Shown here one piece after another: positions 8,578 through 17,240 of a DNA stretch of 64,000 bases. A program made the position numbers and the translations under genes. Below the pieces are notes generated by a model, which searched no databases, was not told the origin of the DNA, and was given only the letters and a program-made list of their open reading frames with translations. Position 1 is the stretch's first letter. Every line of letters begins with the position of its first letter. Where the stretch lies: the NCBI GenBank assembly GCA_049515655.1, contig JBEKTW010000016.1, positions 1-64,000 on the forward strand, written 5' to 3'. The stretch comes from JBEKTW01 sp049515655. GTDB lineage: Bacteria; Bacteroidota; Ignavibacteria; UBA10030; SZUA-254.

Positions 8578-9297
8578 ATGATTCAGATTATTCAATTGAC
8601 GAAGAAGTTTGGCTCGTTCACCGCAGTCGACAACCTCAACATCGAGGTGAAAGCCGGTGAATTCTACGGGTTTCTCGGACCGAACGGCGCCGGCAAAACC
8701 ACCACGATCAAGATGATGGCTGGTTTGTACGCCCCCACGGAGGGCCGGATTCTGATCGATGGTTTTGATATTCAAAAACAGCCGATGGAAGCCAAGACAG
8801 CGACCGGCTATATTCCCGACCAGCCATTTCTCTATGAGAAGCTCACCGGCAGGGAGTTCCTGTACCTGACCGCCGGCTTGTATCGAATGAGCCATTCCTC
8901 CGTTGCTGGACGAATCAAAGAGTTGGTGGACGAATTTGAAATCGGCTCGTGGCTGGACCGGCGCGCGGAAGATTACTCGCAGGGGATGAGGCAGCGCATC
9001 ATCATCACCGCCGCCTTGCTGCACAATCCCAAAGTGCTGGTCATCGATGAGCCCATGGTAGGTCTCGATCCACGCAGCGCGCACATCATGAAGCAGGTGT
9101 TTATGCGGAAATCCAAGGAAGGTATGGCCGTATTCATGTCGACGCACAGCCTTCAGGTGGCGGAGGAGCTTTGCGGGAGGATTGGCATCATCAAAGACGG
9201 GCGGTTGATCTTTGAGGATACCATCGAGGCACTCCAGGTGTTCAAGCGTCGGTACGATGGGAAGTTCGAATCGGTATTCCTGGAGTTGACGAAATGA
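8578..9297 (+). CDS. ABC transporter ATP-binding protein
   Basis: A 239-residue ATPase subunit with all nucleotide-binding motifs: Walker A GPNGAGKT at 34-41, signature YSQGMRQR near 134, Walker B VLVIDEP near 155, and the switch His in STHS. Its closest look is to CcmA/NatA-type exporter ATPases that pair with a separate membrane protein. The stop overlaps the next gene by 4 nt (ATGA), and that gene encodes the likely membrane partner. The substrate is unknown. A weak ribosome site (AAGTAACGGG) precedes the ATG. Confidence 0.93.
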   Translation: MIQIIQLTKKFGSFTAVDNLNIEVKAGEFYGFLGPNGAGKTTTIKMMAGLYAPTEGRILIDGFDIQKQPMEAKTATGYIPDQPFLYEKLTGREFLYLTAGLYRMSHSSVAGRIKELVDEFEIGSWLDRRAEDYSQGMRQRIIITAALLHNPKVLVIDEPMVGLDPRSAHIMKQVFMRKSKEGMAVFMSTHSLQVAEELCGRIGIIKDGRLIFEDTIEALQVFKRRYDGKFESVFLELTK

Positions 9298-10985
9298 CGT
9301 TTCCTCCGTCGCTGCACCTTCTTTACTTCAAAATCAAGAGCTTCCTCAAAATGAGCATCGAGCTCACGGCGAGGACTATCGTCAAGAATATCGCGTCGGC
9401 AATCGTCTTTGGGAGCTTCAGCCTTGGGGCGTATTATTTTTCCCGCTCGACCACCTACTATCTTCTCGACAAAGCTCACCTTGGCGTTTTCCTTCTTCAC
9501 CGGTTCATCTCGATGCTCCTGTATGTGTTCTTCTTCTCAGTCAACGTTGGAAATATCATCGTTTCCTATGCGACTCTGTATCGCTCGGAGGAGACGGCGT
9601 ATCTGCTGACAAAACCGGTCTCCCATGTGGGTCTGTTTGTGATTAAATTCCTGGACAATTTTTTCTACAGTTCGACAACGCTCTTCCTGATCGCGACGGC
9701 GGTGCTGTTAGGGTATGGGTCATACTTCGACCTCTCCTGGGGATTTTATCTGCAGACGATGGTCTTGCTCTTCATTCCCTTTATGTTGTTATCCGCGTCC
9801 GTCGGAGTCATCGCGCTGATGCTGTTGATGAACCTTGCGTCGAAAATCGGCATAAAAACGGTGCTCGCCTTCGTTGGCATCGGATATATCGGGTTGGTGT
9901 ATTCCTATTTCAGGGTGACGAGCCCGTTGGACCTGGTCAACAATGTGATGAGATACTATCCGAACGTGGATCAGTACTATGGTTTTCTCGAACCGTCTCT
10001 GGTGAGGTATTTGCCGAACCAGTGGGTGGCGGACGCGTTGTACTGGAGGATTCAGGGGAATAGCTCCCACGTCTTCGGGTATACGTTCATTTTGCTGGAT
10101 GCGGTCTTCCTGACACTTGTTGCGATGGTCATCCTCGCGAAGAAACTCTATTATTCAAGCTGGCTGACGTCGCTGGAACTACGGGCTCGCAGCGAAGCGC
10201 GGGGTTCGAGTTCCGGATTCCTGTCGTTCGCCAGGCGCCCGATGCTTGAGCAGCAGAAGAGCGTTCTGCTAAAAAAGGAGTTCTGGCAGTTCTTCCGCGA
10301 GCCCGGCCAGTGGATCCATCTCGTCATTATCTCCTTGCTCGTCTTTGTTTTTCTCGCGAGCGTATCGCAAATCCGCATAGGGTCGAAATTGCCTTTTTTG
10401 CAGACGGTGTCGTATCTTGTTCTCTATGTGTTCAATGCTTTCTTGATTTCTTCGATCGCTCTCCGGTTCGTGTACCCGATGATGAGTATTGAAGGAAGAA
10501 GTTTCTGGTCTGTGCTGAGCGCTCCGGTCTCGAGGGAAAAGATATACTTTACCAAATTCGCCATCGCTATCCTTCCGATCTTCGTGGTGAGTCTCTTCCT
10601 GGGAATTGTCTCCAACCATCCCCTCCGGAGTTACCGACTACTTCTCGACCTTGCGATTGAAAGCGCCTTTTTCACAACGCTCGCGCTCGTGAGCCTGAAC
10701 CTCGGGGCCGGAACATTTTTTTCCGATTTCTCGGAAACGAATCCAATCCGTATCGGGTCATCGCAGGGGGCGACACTGACGTTCCTCATAAGTATCGTTT
10801 ACTTAATATTTCTTATCGGAGTGATGTTCTTGCCGTTATTGGGTTATTTCGAATCGATGATTCTCGGAACGTTCTACTCGACCCGAATCATGTACAGCGG
10901 AATGATTATCGTAGGCCTGGGCTCCGTGCTGGTCACATTTGTTTCTTCCGCTGTGGGGCTCCGGTCACTGGGGAGGGACTTCTAG
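9294..10985 (+). CDS. ABC transporter permease, multi-pass
   Basis: The 563-residue protein is strongly hydrophobic, with about 10-12 predicted membrane segments in two clusters. One runs from about 25 to 250 and the other from about 340 to 560. They are separated by a polar region around 290-330 containing basic and Ser-rich stretches. It fits the exporter-type permeases encoded next to a lone ATPase. It is translationally coupled to the ATPase gene, so the two presumably form one complex in the inner membrane. Transported substrate cannot be deduced. The gene for a TPR/periplasmic-binding protein starts 32 nt downstream and is probably cotranscribed. Confidence 0.85.
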   Translation: MTFPPSLHLLYFKIKSFLKMSIELTARTIVKNIASAIVFGSFSLGAYYFSRSTTYYLLDKAHLGVFLLHRFISMLLYVFFFSVNVGNIIVSYATLYRSEETAYLLTKPVSHVGLFVIKFLDNFFYSSTTLFLIATAVLLGYGSYFDLSWGFYLQTMVLLFIPFMLLSASVGVIALMLLMNLASKIGIKTVLAFVGIGYIGLVYSYFRVTSPLDLVNNVMRYYPNVDQYYGFLEPSLVRYLPNQWVADALYWRIQGNSSHVFGYTFILLDAVFLTLVAMVILAKKLYYSSWLTSLELRARSEARGSSSGFLSFARRPMLEQQKSVLLKKEFWQFFREPGQWIHLVIISLLVFVFLASVSQIRIGSKLPFLQTVSYLVLYVFNAFLISSIALRFVYPMMSIEGRSFWSVLSAPVSREKIYFTKFAIAILPIFVVSLFLGIVSNHPLRSYRLLLDLAIESAFFTTLALVSLNLGAGTFFSDFSETNPIRIGSSQGATLTFLISIVYLIFLIGVMFLPLLGYFESMILGTFYSTRIMYSGMIIVGLGSVLVTFVSSAVGLRSLGRDF

Positions 10986-11017
10986 CTCCTTATCTGGAAG
11001 CCTAATCTTATCGCGGG

Positions 11018-13006
11018 ATGCTATTCATGAATCATAGAGCGAACATATTCCTTTTCCCTCTTCTGATGTTCTTCATCGGGGGCGCGGTTGGACAGGAACA
11101 GTTTGCGTACAGCCCAATTGCCGAGCAGAAGTTCTCCCGGGCGCTTCAGTTCTTCAAAACGGGAAACTACTCGGATGCTGCTTCGATCTTCGATGAGTTG
11201 GTCGAACTGCAACCCGTTCATCAACGTACGACCGCTGCACTCCTTATGGCAGCAAGGGCTCATTTTCAGCAGGGGGAATATTCCCGGTCCCTCGACCTGC
11301 TCACGGATCTCCTCAACGGCTTTCCCGAGTCTGCGTATTCCGACGAGGCTCACTACACTCTCGGCCTGTCGTATTTCATGATGAAGAGATACCGTGATGC
11401 GGCCTCTGAATTGCTTCACGTCATTCAGTCAGCCCACAATACAACAACCGTCGAGGGCTCGTTTTCTCTCCTTGACTCCGGCGTAACGAAGCACCTCTCG
11501 GTCCCGGACTTTCAAATCATCATCCCGACCGTCCGGCAGCAAGATGCACGGAATCTTCTCTCGCTGAAGTTGGCCGAAAAGTTCTGCGATGCCAGGGACT
11601 TTGGAAGAGCGCTGGAGGTGATCGACGGGCAACTTAAGCAGAGGCCGGTCGGGACATACGTCGACCGCCTGCAACAGTTGCAGTTCAGGCTTGCGCACCT
11701 GGACAGCATAAAAGTCAAAGTTGGCGTGATACTTCCGACGACGCGTGCTGCTCAGTCGACCGGATTGAAAACTTTTTCCAAAGAGATTCTGGAGGGGATA
11801 ACCTTTGCCTCCGACTTGTTCAACGAACACGCAGGGTCGTTTGTGAAGGTCACTCTCGATATTCGAGACACCGAGCATGATACCACGCTTTCAAAGCGAG
11901 TTCTGAGGGAATTCTCGAGAGACAAGGATGTTGTTGCCGTTATCGGTCCGATGTTCAGTGACGTTGCGGTTGCGTGTGCACCGGTCGCGAATGCAGAACA
12001 TATCCCTCTGCTTTCCCCCACGGCGAATGAGACGGGTATCACGAAAAGCGGACCGTACATGTTCCAGTTGAGTCCCGATCTTGCCATGCATGGAAAGGCA
12101 ATGGCCCGTTACGCGATCCAGGAAATGGGATTGAAGAAGTTGGCCGTCCTGGCTCCAAGTGATCCGACGGTCATTGAACTGGTCGACCAGTTTGTCGGTG
12201 AAGCCCGCCGGCTCGGTGCCGACGTCGTTGCGGTCGAGTCGTACGCGCCCGATTCAACCGAGCTCAGGGAACAATTCATGGATTTGCGAAGAGCCGCCGC
12301 AGCGGGGGACGCGAGGGTTTCGTTTTTGGGAAAGATGCAAAAGTCGAAGGTCGAAAGCATCCTCCACGCCGGGGCTGATCCGAAACTCGTGGATTCTCTG
12401 CTCGCAAAGGGCGGAGACATCGGGGTCATCAACCTGCTGGGGCCTCGCGGTCGTCACATCGCCGATTCTCTTCATCTCAGGTTGAATGTGCCGCTGGTTC
12501 CGGATGATGACATTGAAAATCCCGTCACAGCCATCGACGGCATTTTCGTTCCGCTGGCCGACGCCGAGCAGATCGGTATTGTTGCATCGCAGATGGCATA
12601 CTTCAATATCAAAACCCGGACGCTCGGAAGCACGGCATGGTATGACCTTACCCAGTTGGAAGCGCAGAAGCGGTATGTGGACGGTGTCGTCTTTTGTTCG
12701 GAGACCTACGTGGACAGGGAGGATTCCGCGTATGGGGTCTTCAAGAATTCTTTCACGGGCCGGATGGGCGAGCCTCCGACGAAATATGCTCTGGTCGGTT
12801 TTGACGCGACGAATCTGCTCCTCAGTGTTATTCAGGACGGAGCAAGGACGCGCGAGGATATTGCACGTTCACTCGGTACAGTTGAGGGATTTCATGGATT
12901 CCACGCGACTGTTTCTTTCGACAATCGAAGGGTAAATGCGGTGATGAATGTGTTGAAGTATCACAAGAGCGAGATCAGGAAAATAGGAGAAATATCAGTC
13001 AAGTAA
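11018..13006 (+). CDS. TPR plus periplasmic-binding (LivJ/LpoA-like) exported protein
   Basis: The 662-residue product has an N-terminal signal segment (about 8-24, ending at VGQ), then TPR-like helical repeats from about 28 to 140. From about 235 onward comes a type I periplasmic-binding fold (Peripla_BP_6), shown by VKVGVILPTT, VIGPMFSDVAVACAPVA and PLLSPTANETG. This order, TPR followed by a LivJ-like domain, is that of the penicillin-binding-protein activator LpoA. A solute-sensing role is equally possible. It lies between an ABC exporter and radC. An alternative ATG at 11027 has better spacing from GGGA and would give MNHRANIF as the start. No lipobox cysteine is visible. Confidence 0.82.
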   Translation: MLFMNHRANIFLFPLLMFFIGGAVGQEQFAYSPIAEQKFSRALQFFKTGNYSDAASIFDELVELQPVHQRTTAALLMAARAHFQQGEYSRSLDLLTDLLNGFPESAYSDEAHYTLGLSYFMMKRYRDAASELLHVIQSAHNTTTVEGSFSLLDSGVTKHLSVPDFQIIIPTVRQQDARNLLSLKLAEKFCDARDFGRALEVIDGQLKQRPVGTYVDRLQQLQFRLAHLDSIKVKVGVILPTTRAAQSTGLKTFSKEILEGITFASDLFNEHAGSFVKVTLDIRDTEHDTTLSKRVLREFSRDKDVVAVIGPMFSDVAVACAPVANAEHIPLLSPTANETGITKSGPYMFQLSPDLAMHGKAMARYAIQEMGLKKLAVLAPSDPTVIELVDQFVGEARRLGADVVAVESYAPDSTELREQFMDLRRAAAAGDARVSFLGKMQKSKVESILHAGADPKLVDSLLAKGGDIGVINLLGPRGRHIADSLHLRLNVPLVPDDDIENPVTAIDGIFVPLADAEQIGIVASQMAYFNIKTRTLGSTAWYDLTQLEAQKRYVDGVVFCSETYVDREDSAYGVFKNSFTGRMGEPPTKYALVGFDATNLLLSVIQDGARTREDIARSLGTVEGFHGFHATVSFDNRRVNAVMNVLKYHKSEIRKIGEISVK

Positions 13007-13025
13007 CAATCAGGGGGAGGCAGGC

Positions 13026-13745
13026 ATGTCAGAATCTTCAAAGAAAATCAGCGAGCCGTCGCTGTATCATTCCAAAATTCCCGATTGGCCCGAAGACGAA
13101 CGGCCAAGGGAAAAACTTCAGCGCCGAGGCGCCGAGGCGCTATCCGATGCCGAGCTGCTTGCAATTCTTCTCCGGGCAGGGGCGGGGAAAGTGACCGCAG
13201 TCGACCTTGCAAAGAAGCTCATAGCTGATTTTCAGTCGCTTGCGAACCTGTCCTCACGAACGATTCGCGAGCTCATGCAGTATCGCGGTATGGGGGAAGC
13301 AAAGGCCGTTTCCATCATCGCCGCTTTCGAATTGGGGAGAAGGACGGCCGCGCATCATCGCGGGAGGGGGCGGGCGATAACTTCCCCGCAGGATGTTGTC
13401 GAACGATTTAAACCCTTCATGCGGGACCTGAAGCATGAGCAGTTCAAGATCATTTTGCTCGACAGCGCCAATCACATTCTGAGGGATGTGGAAATCTCCT
13501 CTGGCATTCTAGACTCGTCACTTGTTCATCCCCGCGAAGTGTTCCGGCAGGCCATCCTGGAACCTGCCGCAAGCATTATCCTGTTACATAATCATCCGAG
13601 CGGCAACGCTGAGCCGAGTGCAGAAGACGTTCAAATCACCCGGCAATTGGTCGAATCGGGCAAAATTGTGGGTATCCACGTCCACGACCACATCATCATC
13701 GCCGGGGATGCATATACGAGTTTTGCCGAACGGGGAATTATGTAG
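13026..13745 (+). CDS. radC: RadC-family JAB/MPN domain protein
   Basis: The 239-residue protein has the standard RadC layout. An N-terminal helix-hairpin-helix region (about 30-105, with PREKLQRRGAEALSDAELLA) is followed by the C-terminal JAB1/MPN-like metalloprotease fold. That fold carries the EVF segment, the metal ligands LHNHPSGNAEPS near 180, and a closing D in SAED. Members were once linked to DNA repair, but the enzymatic role is not settled. A strong ribosome site (GGGGGAGG) lies 6 nt upstream of the ATG, 19 nt after the preceding stop. Confidence 0.93.
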   Translation: MSESSKKISEPSLYHSKIPDWPEDERPREKLQRRGAEALSDAELLAILLRAGAGKVTAVDLAKKLIADFQSLANLSSRTIRELMQYRGMGEAKAVSIIAAFELGRRTAAHHRGRGRAITSPQDVVERFKPFMRDLKHEQFKIILLDSANHILRDVEISSGILDSSLVHPREVFRQAILEPAASIILLHNHPSGNAEPSAEDVQITRQLVESGKIVGIHVHDHIIIAGDAYTSFAERGIM

Positions 13746-13783
13746 GATTTTGGATTAATATTTAACGCTTTTTCCGATTTCGC

Positions 13784-13812
13784 TTGACAAAAAACCTTAA
13801 ATTGTGTATTTT
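13784..13812 (+). promoter_or_regulatory. Predicted strong sigma-70-type promoter
   Basis: TTGACA at 13784-13789, a 17-nt spacer and TATTTT at 13807-13812 lie in an AT-rich gap just after radC. Transcription would begin near 13819 and read the lipoprotein and LysM genes. Confidence 0.6.
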
Positions 13813-13874
13813 ATGTTCAACGTTCAAGAAGATTGATCCTAAAAAATGCATCATTACGAAGGAGAGCATACCAG

Positions 13875-14132
13875 ATGAAATCAATAAAATTCCTGCTCAT
13901 TGTATCTTTTGTAGCAAGCATCGTGGTCTTCGGTGGTTGCTCTAGTTCACCTTCAGACCAAGAATTACAGCAACTCGACCAGCTGAAGAAGGATGTCGCG
14001 AGCCTCGAGGGCCAGGTCAGAGACAAAACGGCCGCGAAAGCGAGTCTTGAGAGGCAGAACAATGAAAAGAACTCAAAGCTCACGCAGTGCCGGTCCGATC
14101 AAGATGCTGTAAAGAAATCACTTGGCAAGTAA
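13875..14132 (+). CDS. Small coiled-coil lipoprotein
   Basis: An 85-residue protein with a lipoprotein signal peptide ending in the lipobox FGGC (Cys about 22). A heptad-rich coiled coil follows (LQQLDQLKKDVASLEGQV and on), with a second Cys near the C-terminus. The start is taken at 13875, where AAGGAG sits 10 nt upstream. An upstream in-frame start (13833) would add a non-signal extension and is rejected. The arrangement resembles Lpp-like or OmpA-associated small lipoproteins. Its neighbour 36 nt downstream is an exported coiled-coil LysM protein, so both may act on the cell wall. The function is otherwise unknown. Confidence 0.8.
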   Translation: MKSIKFLLIVSFVASIVVFGGCSSSPSDQELQQLDQLKKDVASLEGQVRDKTAAKASLERQNNEKNSKLTQCRSDQDAVKKSLGK

Positions 14133-14167
14133 CTGGTTGAACCATGAAATCTGAAGGAGAAAACACG

Positions 14168-14938
14168 ATGAAAGCACAAAAGCTATTCTCACTGATCTTC
14201 CTCGTATCAATCCTGTTGCTTGCAAACACCGTCGCGCTCTTTGCCCAGCAGATGAGCAAGGAACAGTGGCAGGATGAGATGAAGACGTACACCGCCAAAC
14301 GTACCGACCTGCAGAGCCAGTTGACCAAGCTCGATGCAGATATTAAAGACTTGCAAGCGCAATCCGATAAACTCGACGCTGATTTGAAATCGTGTCAGCA
14401 GGAGCTTTATGCGCTCCTCGGTGGTATCACCCCCGAACAGCTCAACGCATTTATCAATGAATTGTCAACTATGGAGAAAAGAGTAGCTGAGCTGCAAGGA
14501 TTATCCGATGATGAACTCTTGAAGAATAGAGATGAAGTCATGAGGATTGACGGACGCTTGAAGGAAATGGCGCAAAATAAGATTGCCTTGATACCCGACG
14601 TCGGAAATCGGATCCGCGTCCTCCAAGATAAGGTCGCCGGGTTGATTAAGAGTCTGACGGTGAGCAAAGAGAAGACATACACGGTCGGGACATGGTCGAG
14701 AAACCACGATTGCCTCTGGAACATCGCAAAGAAGAAAGACATCTACGATAACGCCTGGCTCTGGCCCAAGATCTGGCAAGGCAATCGCGACAAGATCAGG
14801 GACCCCGATCTCATCAAGCCAAAGTGGGTGCTGCGAATTCCGGAAGGGAACGAGCTTACGAAGCAGGAAAAATCTGCCGCACACTCCTATTATAGAAAAA
14901 AGGCTTCTGCTCCGGCCGCCGGCGGTGCCGGCAACTGA
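14168..14938 (+). CDS. Exported coiled-coil protein with LysM-like domain
   Basis: Of 256 residues, the first 27 or so are a signal peptide ending ALFAQQ. Residues about 30-190 are alpha-helical with coiled-coil heptads. The C-terminal 60 residues form a LysM variant: YTVGTWSRNHDCLWNIAKK, then the WPKIWQGNRDKI stretch and WVLRIP. LysM domains bind peptidoglycan, so a periplasmic wall-associated role is likely. The start at 14168 is chosen because GAAGGAG lies 8 nt upstream. It follows the small lipoprotein by 35 nt and is followed by a terminator at 15008-15042, so the two genes make one operon. Confidence 0.82.
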   Translation: MKAQKLFSLIFLVSILLLANTVALFAQQMSKEQWQDEMKTYTAKRTDLQSQLTKLDADIKDLQAQSDKLDADLKSCQQELYALLGGITPEQLNAFINELSTMEKRVAELQGLSDDELLKNRDEVMRIDGRLKEMAQNKIALIPDVGNRIRVLQDKVAGLIKSLTVSKEKTYTVGTWSRNHDCLWNIAKKKDIYDNAWLWPKIWQGNRDKIRDPDLIKPKWVLRIPEGNELTKQEKSAAHSYYRKKASAPAAGGAGN

Positions 14939-15007
14939 TGGGCCTCCCGCTGAGAGCATAGGTCATAGAGCAATCCTTGTTTCGTCGAGAGACAAAGATC
15001 TGTCAAG

Positions 15008-15042
15008 AGCCCTCCTGCGCATCTGGCGCGGAGGGCTTTTGT
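15008..15042 (+). terminator. Rho-independent terminator
   Basis: The stem AGCCCTCC (15008-15015) pairs with GGAGGGCT (15030-15037), extended inside by GCGC pairing, and is followed by TTTTGTATT. It ends the lipoprotein-LysM transcript. It also excludes the longer upstream starts for the PhoH gene. Confidence 0.85.
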
Positions 15043-15089
15043 ATTACGGTGAATCCGGGAGAATGAAAAGAAAGGAGAGGGCGACTTCA

Positions 15090-16103
15090 TTGGCTGAAAA
15101 GAAAATACCGGCGGAAGGTGTTGACATGCTCCGCTTGCTCGGATTGAACGATGCCAACCTGCACATCCTGGAGGATCAATTCGATGCTACCATTACCGTT
15201 CGGGGTACCGCCATAACCTGCCGCGGCGACCAGAGGGAGGTTGACCAACTCGGAAAAATCTTCAAAGAGCTTATCTATATTCTCCACAAGAACGGTAACC
15301 TGTCCGTCAACGACATCGAAACAGTTATTGATCTGGTGAAAGTGAACGGTGAGCCAGCGCTTCCCAAATCCGTCACGTCGCAGGTCGCGGACGATGAGCT
15401 GGAAACCGTTGTCCTTTTCACCCGCAACGGCATCATTCGGGCGAAGACCTCCGGACAGCGAGAATATGTTCGCCAGATGAAGAAGAACGACATCGTCTTT
15501 GCGATCGGGCCGGCTGGAACGGGGAAGACGTACCTCGCCGTTGCCATGGCCGTAGCGGCGCTGAAGAACCGTGAAATTACGAAAATCATTCTCGCCCGAC
15601 CTGCCGTGGAAGCGGGAGAAAGTCTGGGATATCTGCCGGGGGATCTTCAGGAGAAGGTCGACCCGTATCTTCGCCCGCTCTATGACGCCCTCGATGATAT
15701 GATTCCACCGGACAAACTCAAGACCTATGTTGAGCGCAGAGTTATCGAGGTCGTACCGCTCGCCTACATGCGCGGGCGAACGCTTAACAATGCTTATGTT
15801 ATTCTCGATGAAGCACAGAACGCATCGAGCATGCAGATGAAAATGTTCCTTACGCGGCTTGGCGCAAATTCAAAGGCGATCATTACCGGGGATATCACGC
15901 AAATTGATTTACCCACCACGACGGTTTCCGGGCTGGTTCAGATCAGGGAAATTTTGCAGGAGATTGACGGGGTGCGCTTCTGTTACTTTGACAGGAACGA
16001 TGTGGTCCGGCATAAGTTGGTGAAAGACATCATCGATGCGTACGACAAGTACCACACCAACGGAAACTCTGACACGATAGGGAGAGCCGAATCGTCACCC
16101 TGA
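15090..16103 (+). CDS. phoH: PhoH-family P-loop NTPase
   Basis: About 337 residues. The N-terminal KH-like part (LLGLNDANLHILEDQF) is followed by the PhoH ATPase with Walker A GPAGTGKTYLA and Walker B VILDEAQNAS. The downstream ITGDITQIDLP motif is characteristic of this family. PhoH proteins are cytosolic ATPases with proposed RNA-related roles, often near ybeY and era; here the neighbour is MazG. I place the start at TTG 15090, which has AAAGGAGAGG upstream at good distance. The ATG at 15063 has its only GGAG directly against it, and earlier starts lie inside the terminator. The exact start is uncertain by nine codons. Confidence 0.9.
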   Translation: MAEKKIPAEGVDMLRLLGLNDANLHILEDQFDATITVRGTAITCRGDQREVDQLGKIFKELIYILHKNGNLSVNDIETVIDLVKVNGEPALPKSVTSQVADDELETVVLFTRNGIIRAKTSGQREYVRQMKKNDIVFAIGPAGTGKTYLAVAMAVAALKNREITKIILARPAVEAGESLGYLPGDLQEKVDPYLRPLYDALDDMIPPDKLKTYVERRVIEVVPLAYMRGRTLNNAYVILDEAQNASSMQMKMFLTRLGANSKAIITGDITQIDLPTTTVSGLVQIREILQEIDGVRFCYFDRNDVVRHKLVKDIIDAYDKYHTNGNSDTIGRAESSP

Positions 16104-16240
16104 CCTGACGTTCCCATCAGCCGATTGGCGCCGGGTCGGGAGTTTCTCCTTCGCGGTTATCGCCTCTCAGGATTCCCCCATAGCCACCTCGATTGAAAGG
16201 CTTCAGGGCCGCCCTCATCATCGTACGGGAAAACGGGCAC

Positions 16241-17002
16241 CTACTCGATTTTTTTTGCTTCGTTCCATAACGCGTCCATCTCTTCCAGTGTGGATGAATG
16301 GATGTCTTTTCCTGATTCCTTCAGCCGGCGTTCGATGTGCTGAAATCGTTTGATGAATTTGTCGACCGTCTGCCGGAGCGCATTCTCCGGGTTCACTTCG
16401 ATGAAACGGGAATAATTGACGAGCGCAAAAAGGAGGTCGCCAAACTCCCCTTCAATCTCGGCTGCAGCCCCGGCCTCGATCGCGCGGTGAAGCTCCCGCA
16501 TTTCTTCTTCCACTTTTTTCCAGGCATCTTCCTTTTTCTCCCAATCGAACCCCACCTGGGAGGCTTTGTCCTGAAGCCGGTGGGCACGCAGGAGGGCGGG
16601 AAGCTCTCTGGGCACGCCGTCCATCAGCGATTCTCTGCCCTCCTTCAGCTTGAGTTTTTCCCAATTCTCCTTCACGTGGTCCGCATCCCGGACGATTGAA
16701 GTTCCGAAGATGTGCGGATGACGAAAGATGAGTTTTTCCGAGATCCCATCGATCACTTGCTGCAACGTGAATTCGTTTTGTTCCTCCGCAATGTTCGCGT
16801 GGAATACGACATGAAGGAGCAAATCGCCCAATTCCTTCTTCAATTCGTTCAGGTCGTTCTTGTCGATCGCTTCCACAACTTCATACGCTTCTTCAATGAG
16901 ACTATGACGAATTGATTGATGGGTCTGTTCTTTGTCCCAAGGACACTCCTTGCGAAGTCGTTTTGTGACTTCGACGAACCGGGTGAATTCAGAATTTGCC
17001 AC
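16241..17002 (-). CDS. mazG: MazG nucleoside triphosphate pyrophosphohydrolase
   Basis: MazG removes pyrophosphate from NTPs and dNTPs in the cytosol and so cleans the nucleotide pool. The 253-residue protein has the duplicated MazG fold. The first repeat shows RLRKECPWDKEQTH and the metal-binding EEAYEVVEAIDK...ELGDLLLHVVF. The second shows KKVEEEMREL and EFGDLLFALVNYSR. The length matches full-size bacterial MazG. The start is a GTG at 17002 with AAAGGAG 8 nt upstream; the in-frame TTG at 17020 contains that ribosome site, so it cannot be the start. It is divergent from the amidohydrolase gene and converges on phoH. Confidence 0.93.
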   Translation of the reverse strand: MANSEFTRFVEVTKRLRKECPWDKEQTHQSIRHSLIEEAYEVVEAIDKNDLNELKKELGDLLLHVVFHANIAEEQNEFTLQQVIDGISEKLIFRHPHIFGTSIVRDADHVKENWEKLKLKEGRESLMDGVPRELPALLRAHRLQDKASQVGFDWEKKEDAWKKVEEEMRELHRAIEAGAAAEIEGEFGDLLFALVNYSRFIEVNPENALRQTVDKFIKRFQHIERRLKESGKDIHSSTLEEMDALWNEAKKIE

Positions 17003-17028
17003 GAGTTGTACTCCTTTCAATCGGGTCT

Positions 17029-17057
17029 AACGTATCCAAATCCGGGATGAAATGCAA
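17029..17057 (-). promoter_or_regulatory. Predicted promoter of mazG
   Basis: On the minus strand TTGCAT, a 17-nt spacer and TACGTT precede mazG by about 27 nt. The hexamers are weaker than in the other promoters called here. Confidence 0.35.
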
Positions 17058-17160
17058 CAGGGGACCTTGCGCAAGTATGACTTGCCCTCCGCCTTGCGCG
17101 CTTATTGCGTCCGCTGATGTGTGCATGAACGGCGTGAACCCGGCGGAGATTGTCCTGCGT

Positions 17161-17188
17161 TTGAAATCTTCGCAGAAATTTCTATATT
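17161..17188 (+). promoter_or_regulatory. Predicted promoter of the amidohydrolase gene
   Basis: TTGAAA at 17161-17166, a 16-nt spacer and TATATT at 17183-17188, about 50 nt upstream of the ATG at 17241. Confidence 0.4.
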
Positions 17189-17240
17189 CCCCTGCAATTG
17201 TCAATGCCGACGCGATTTCATTTCTTGATAGGATCACTCC

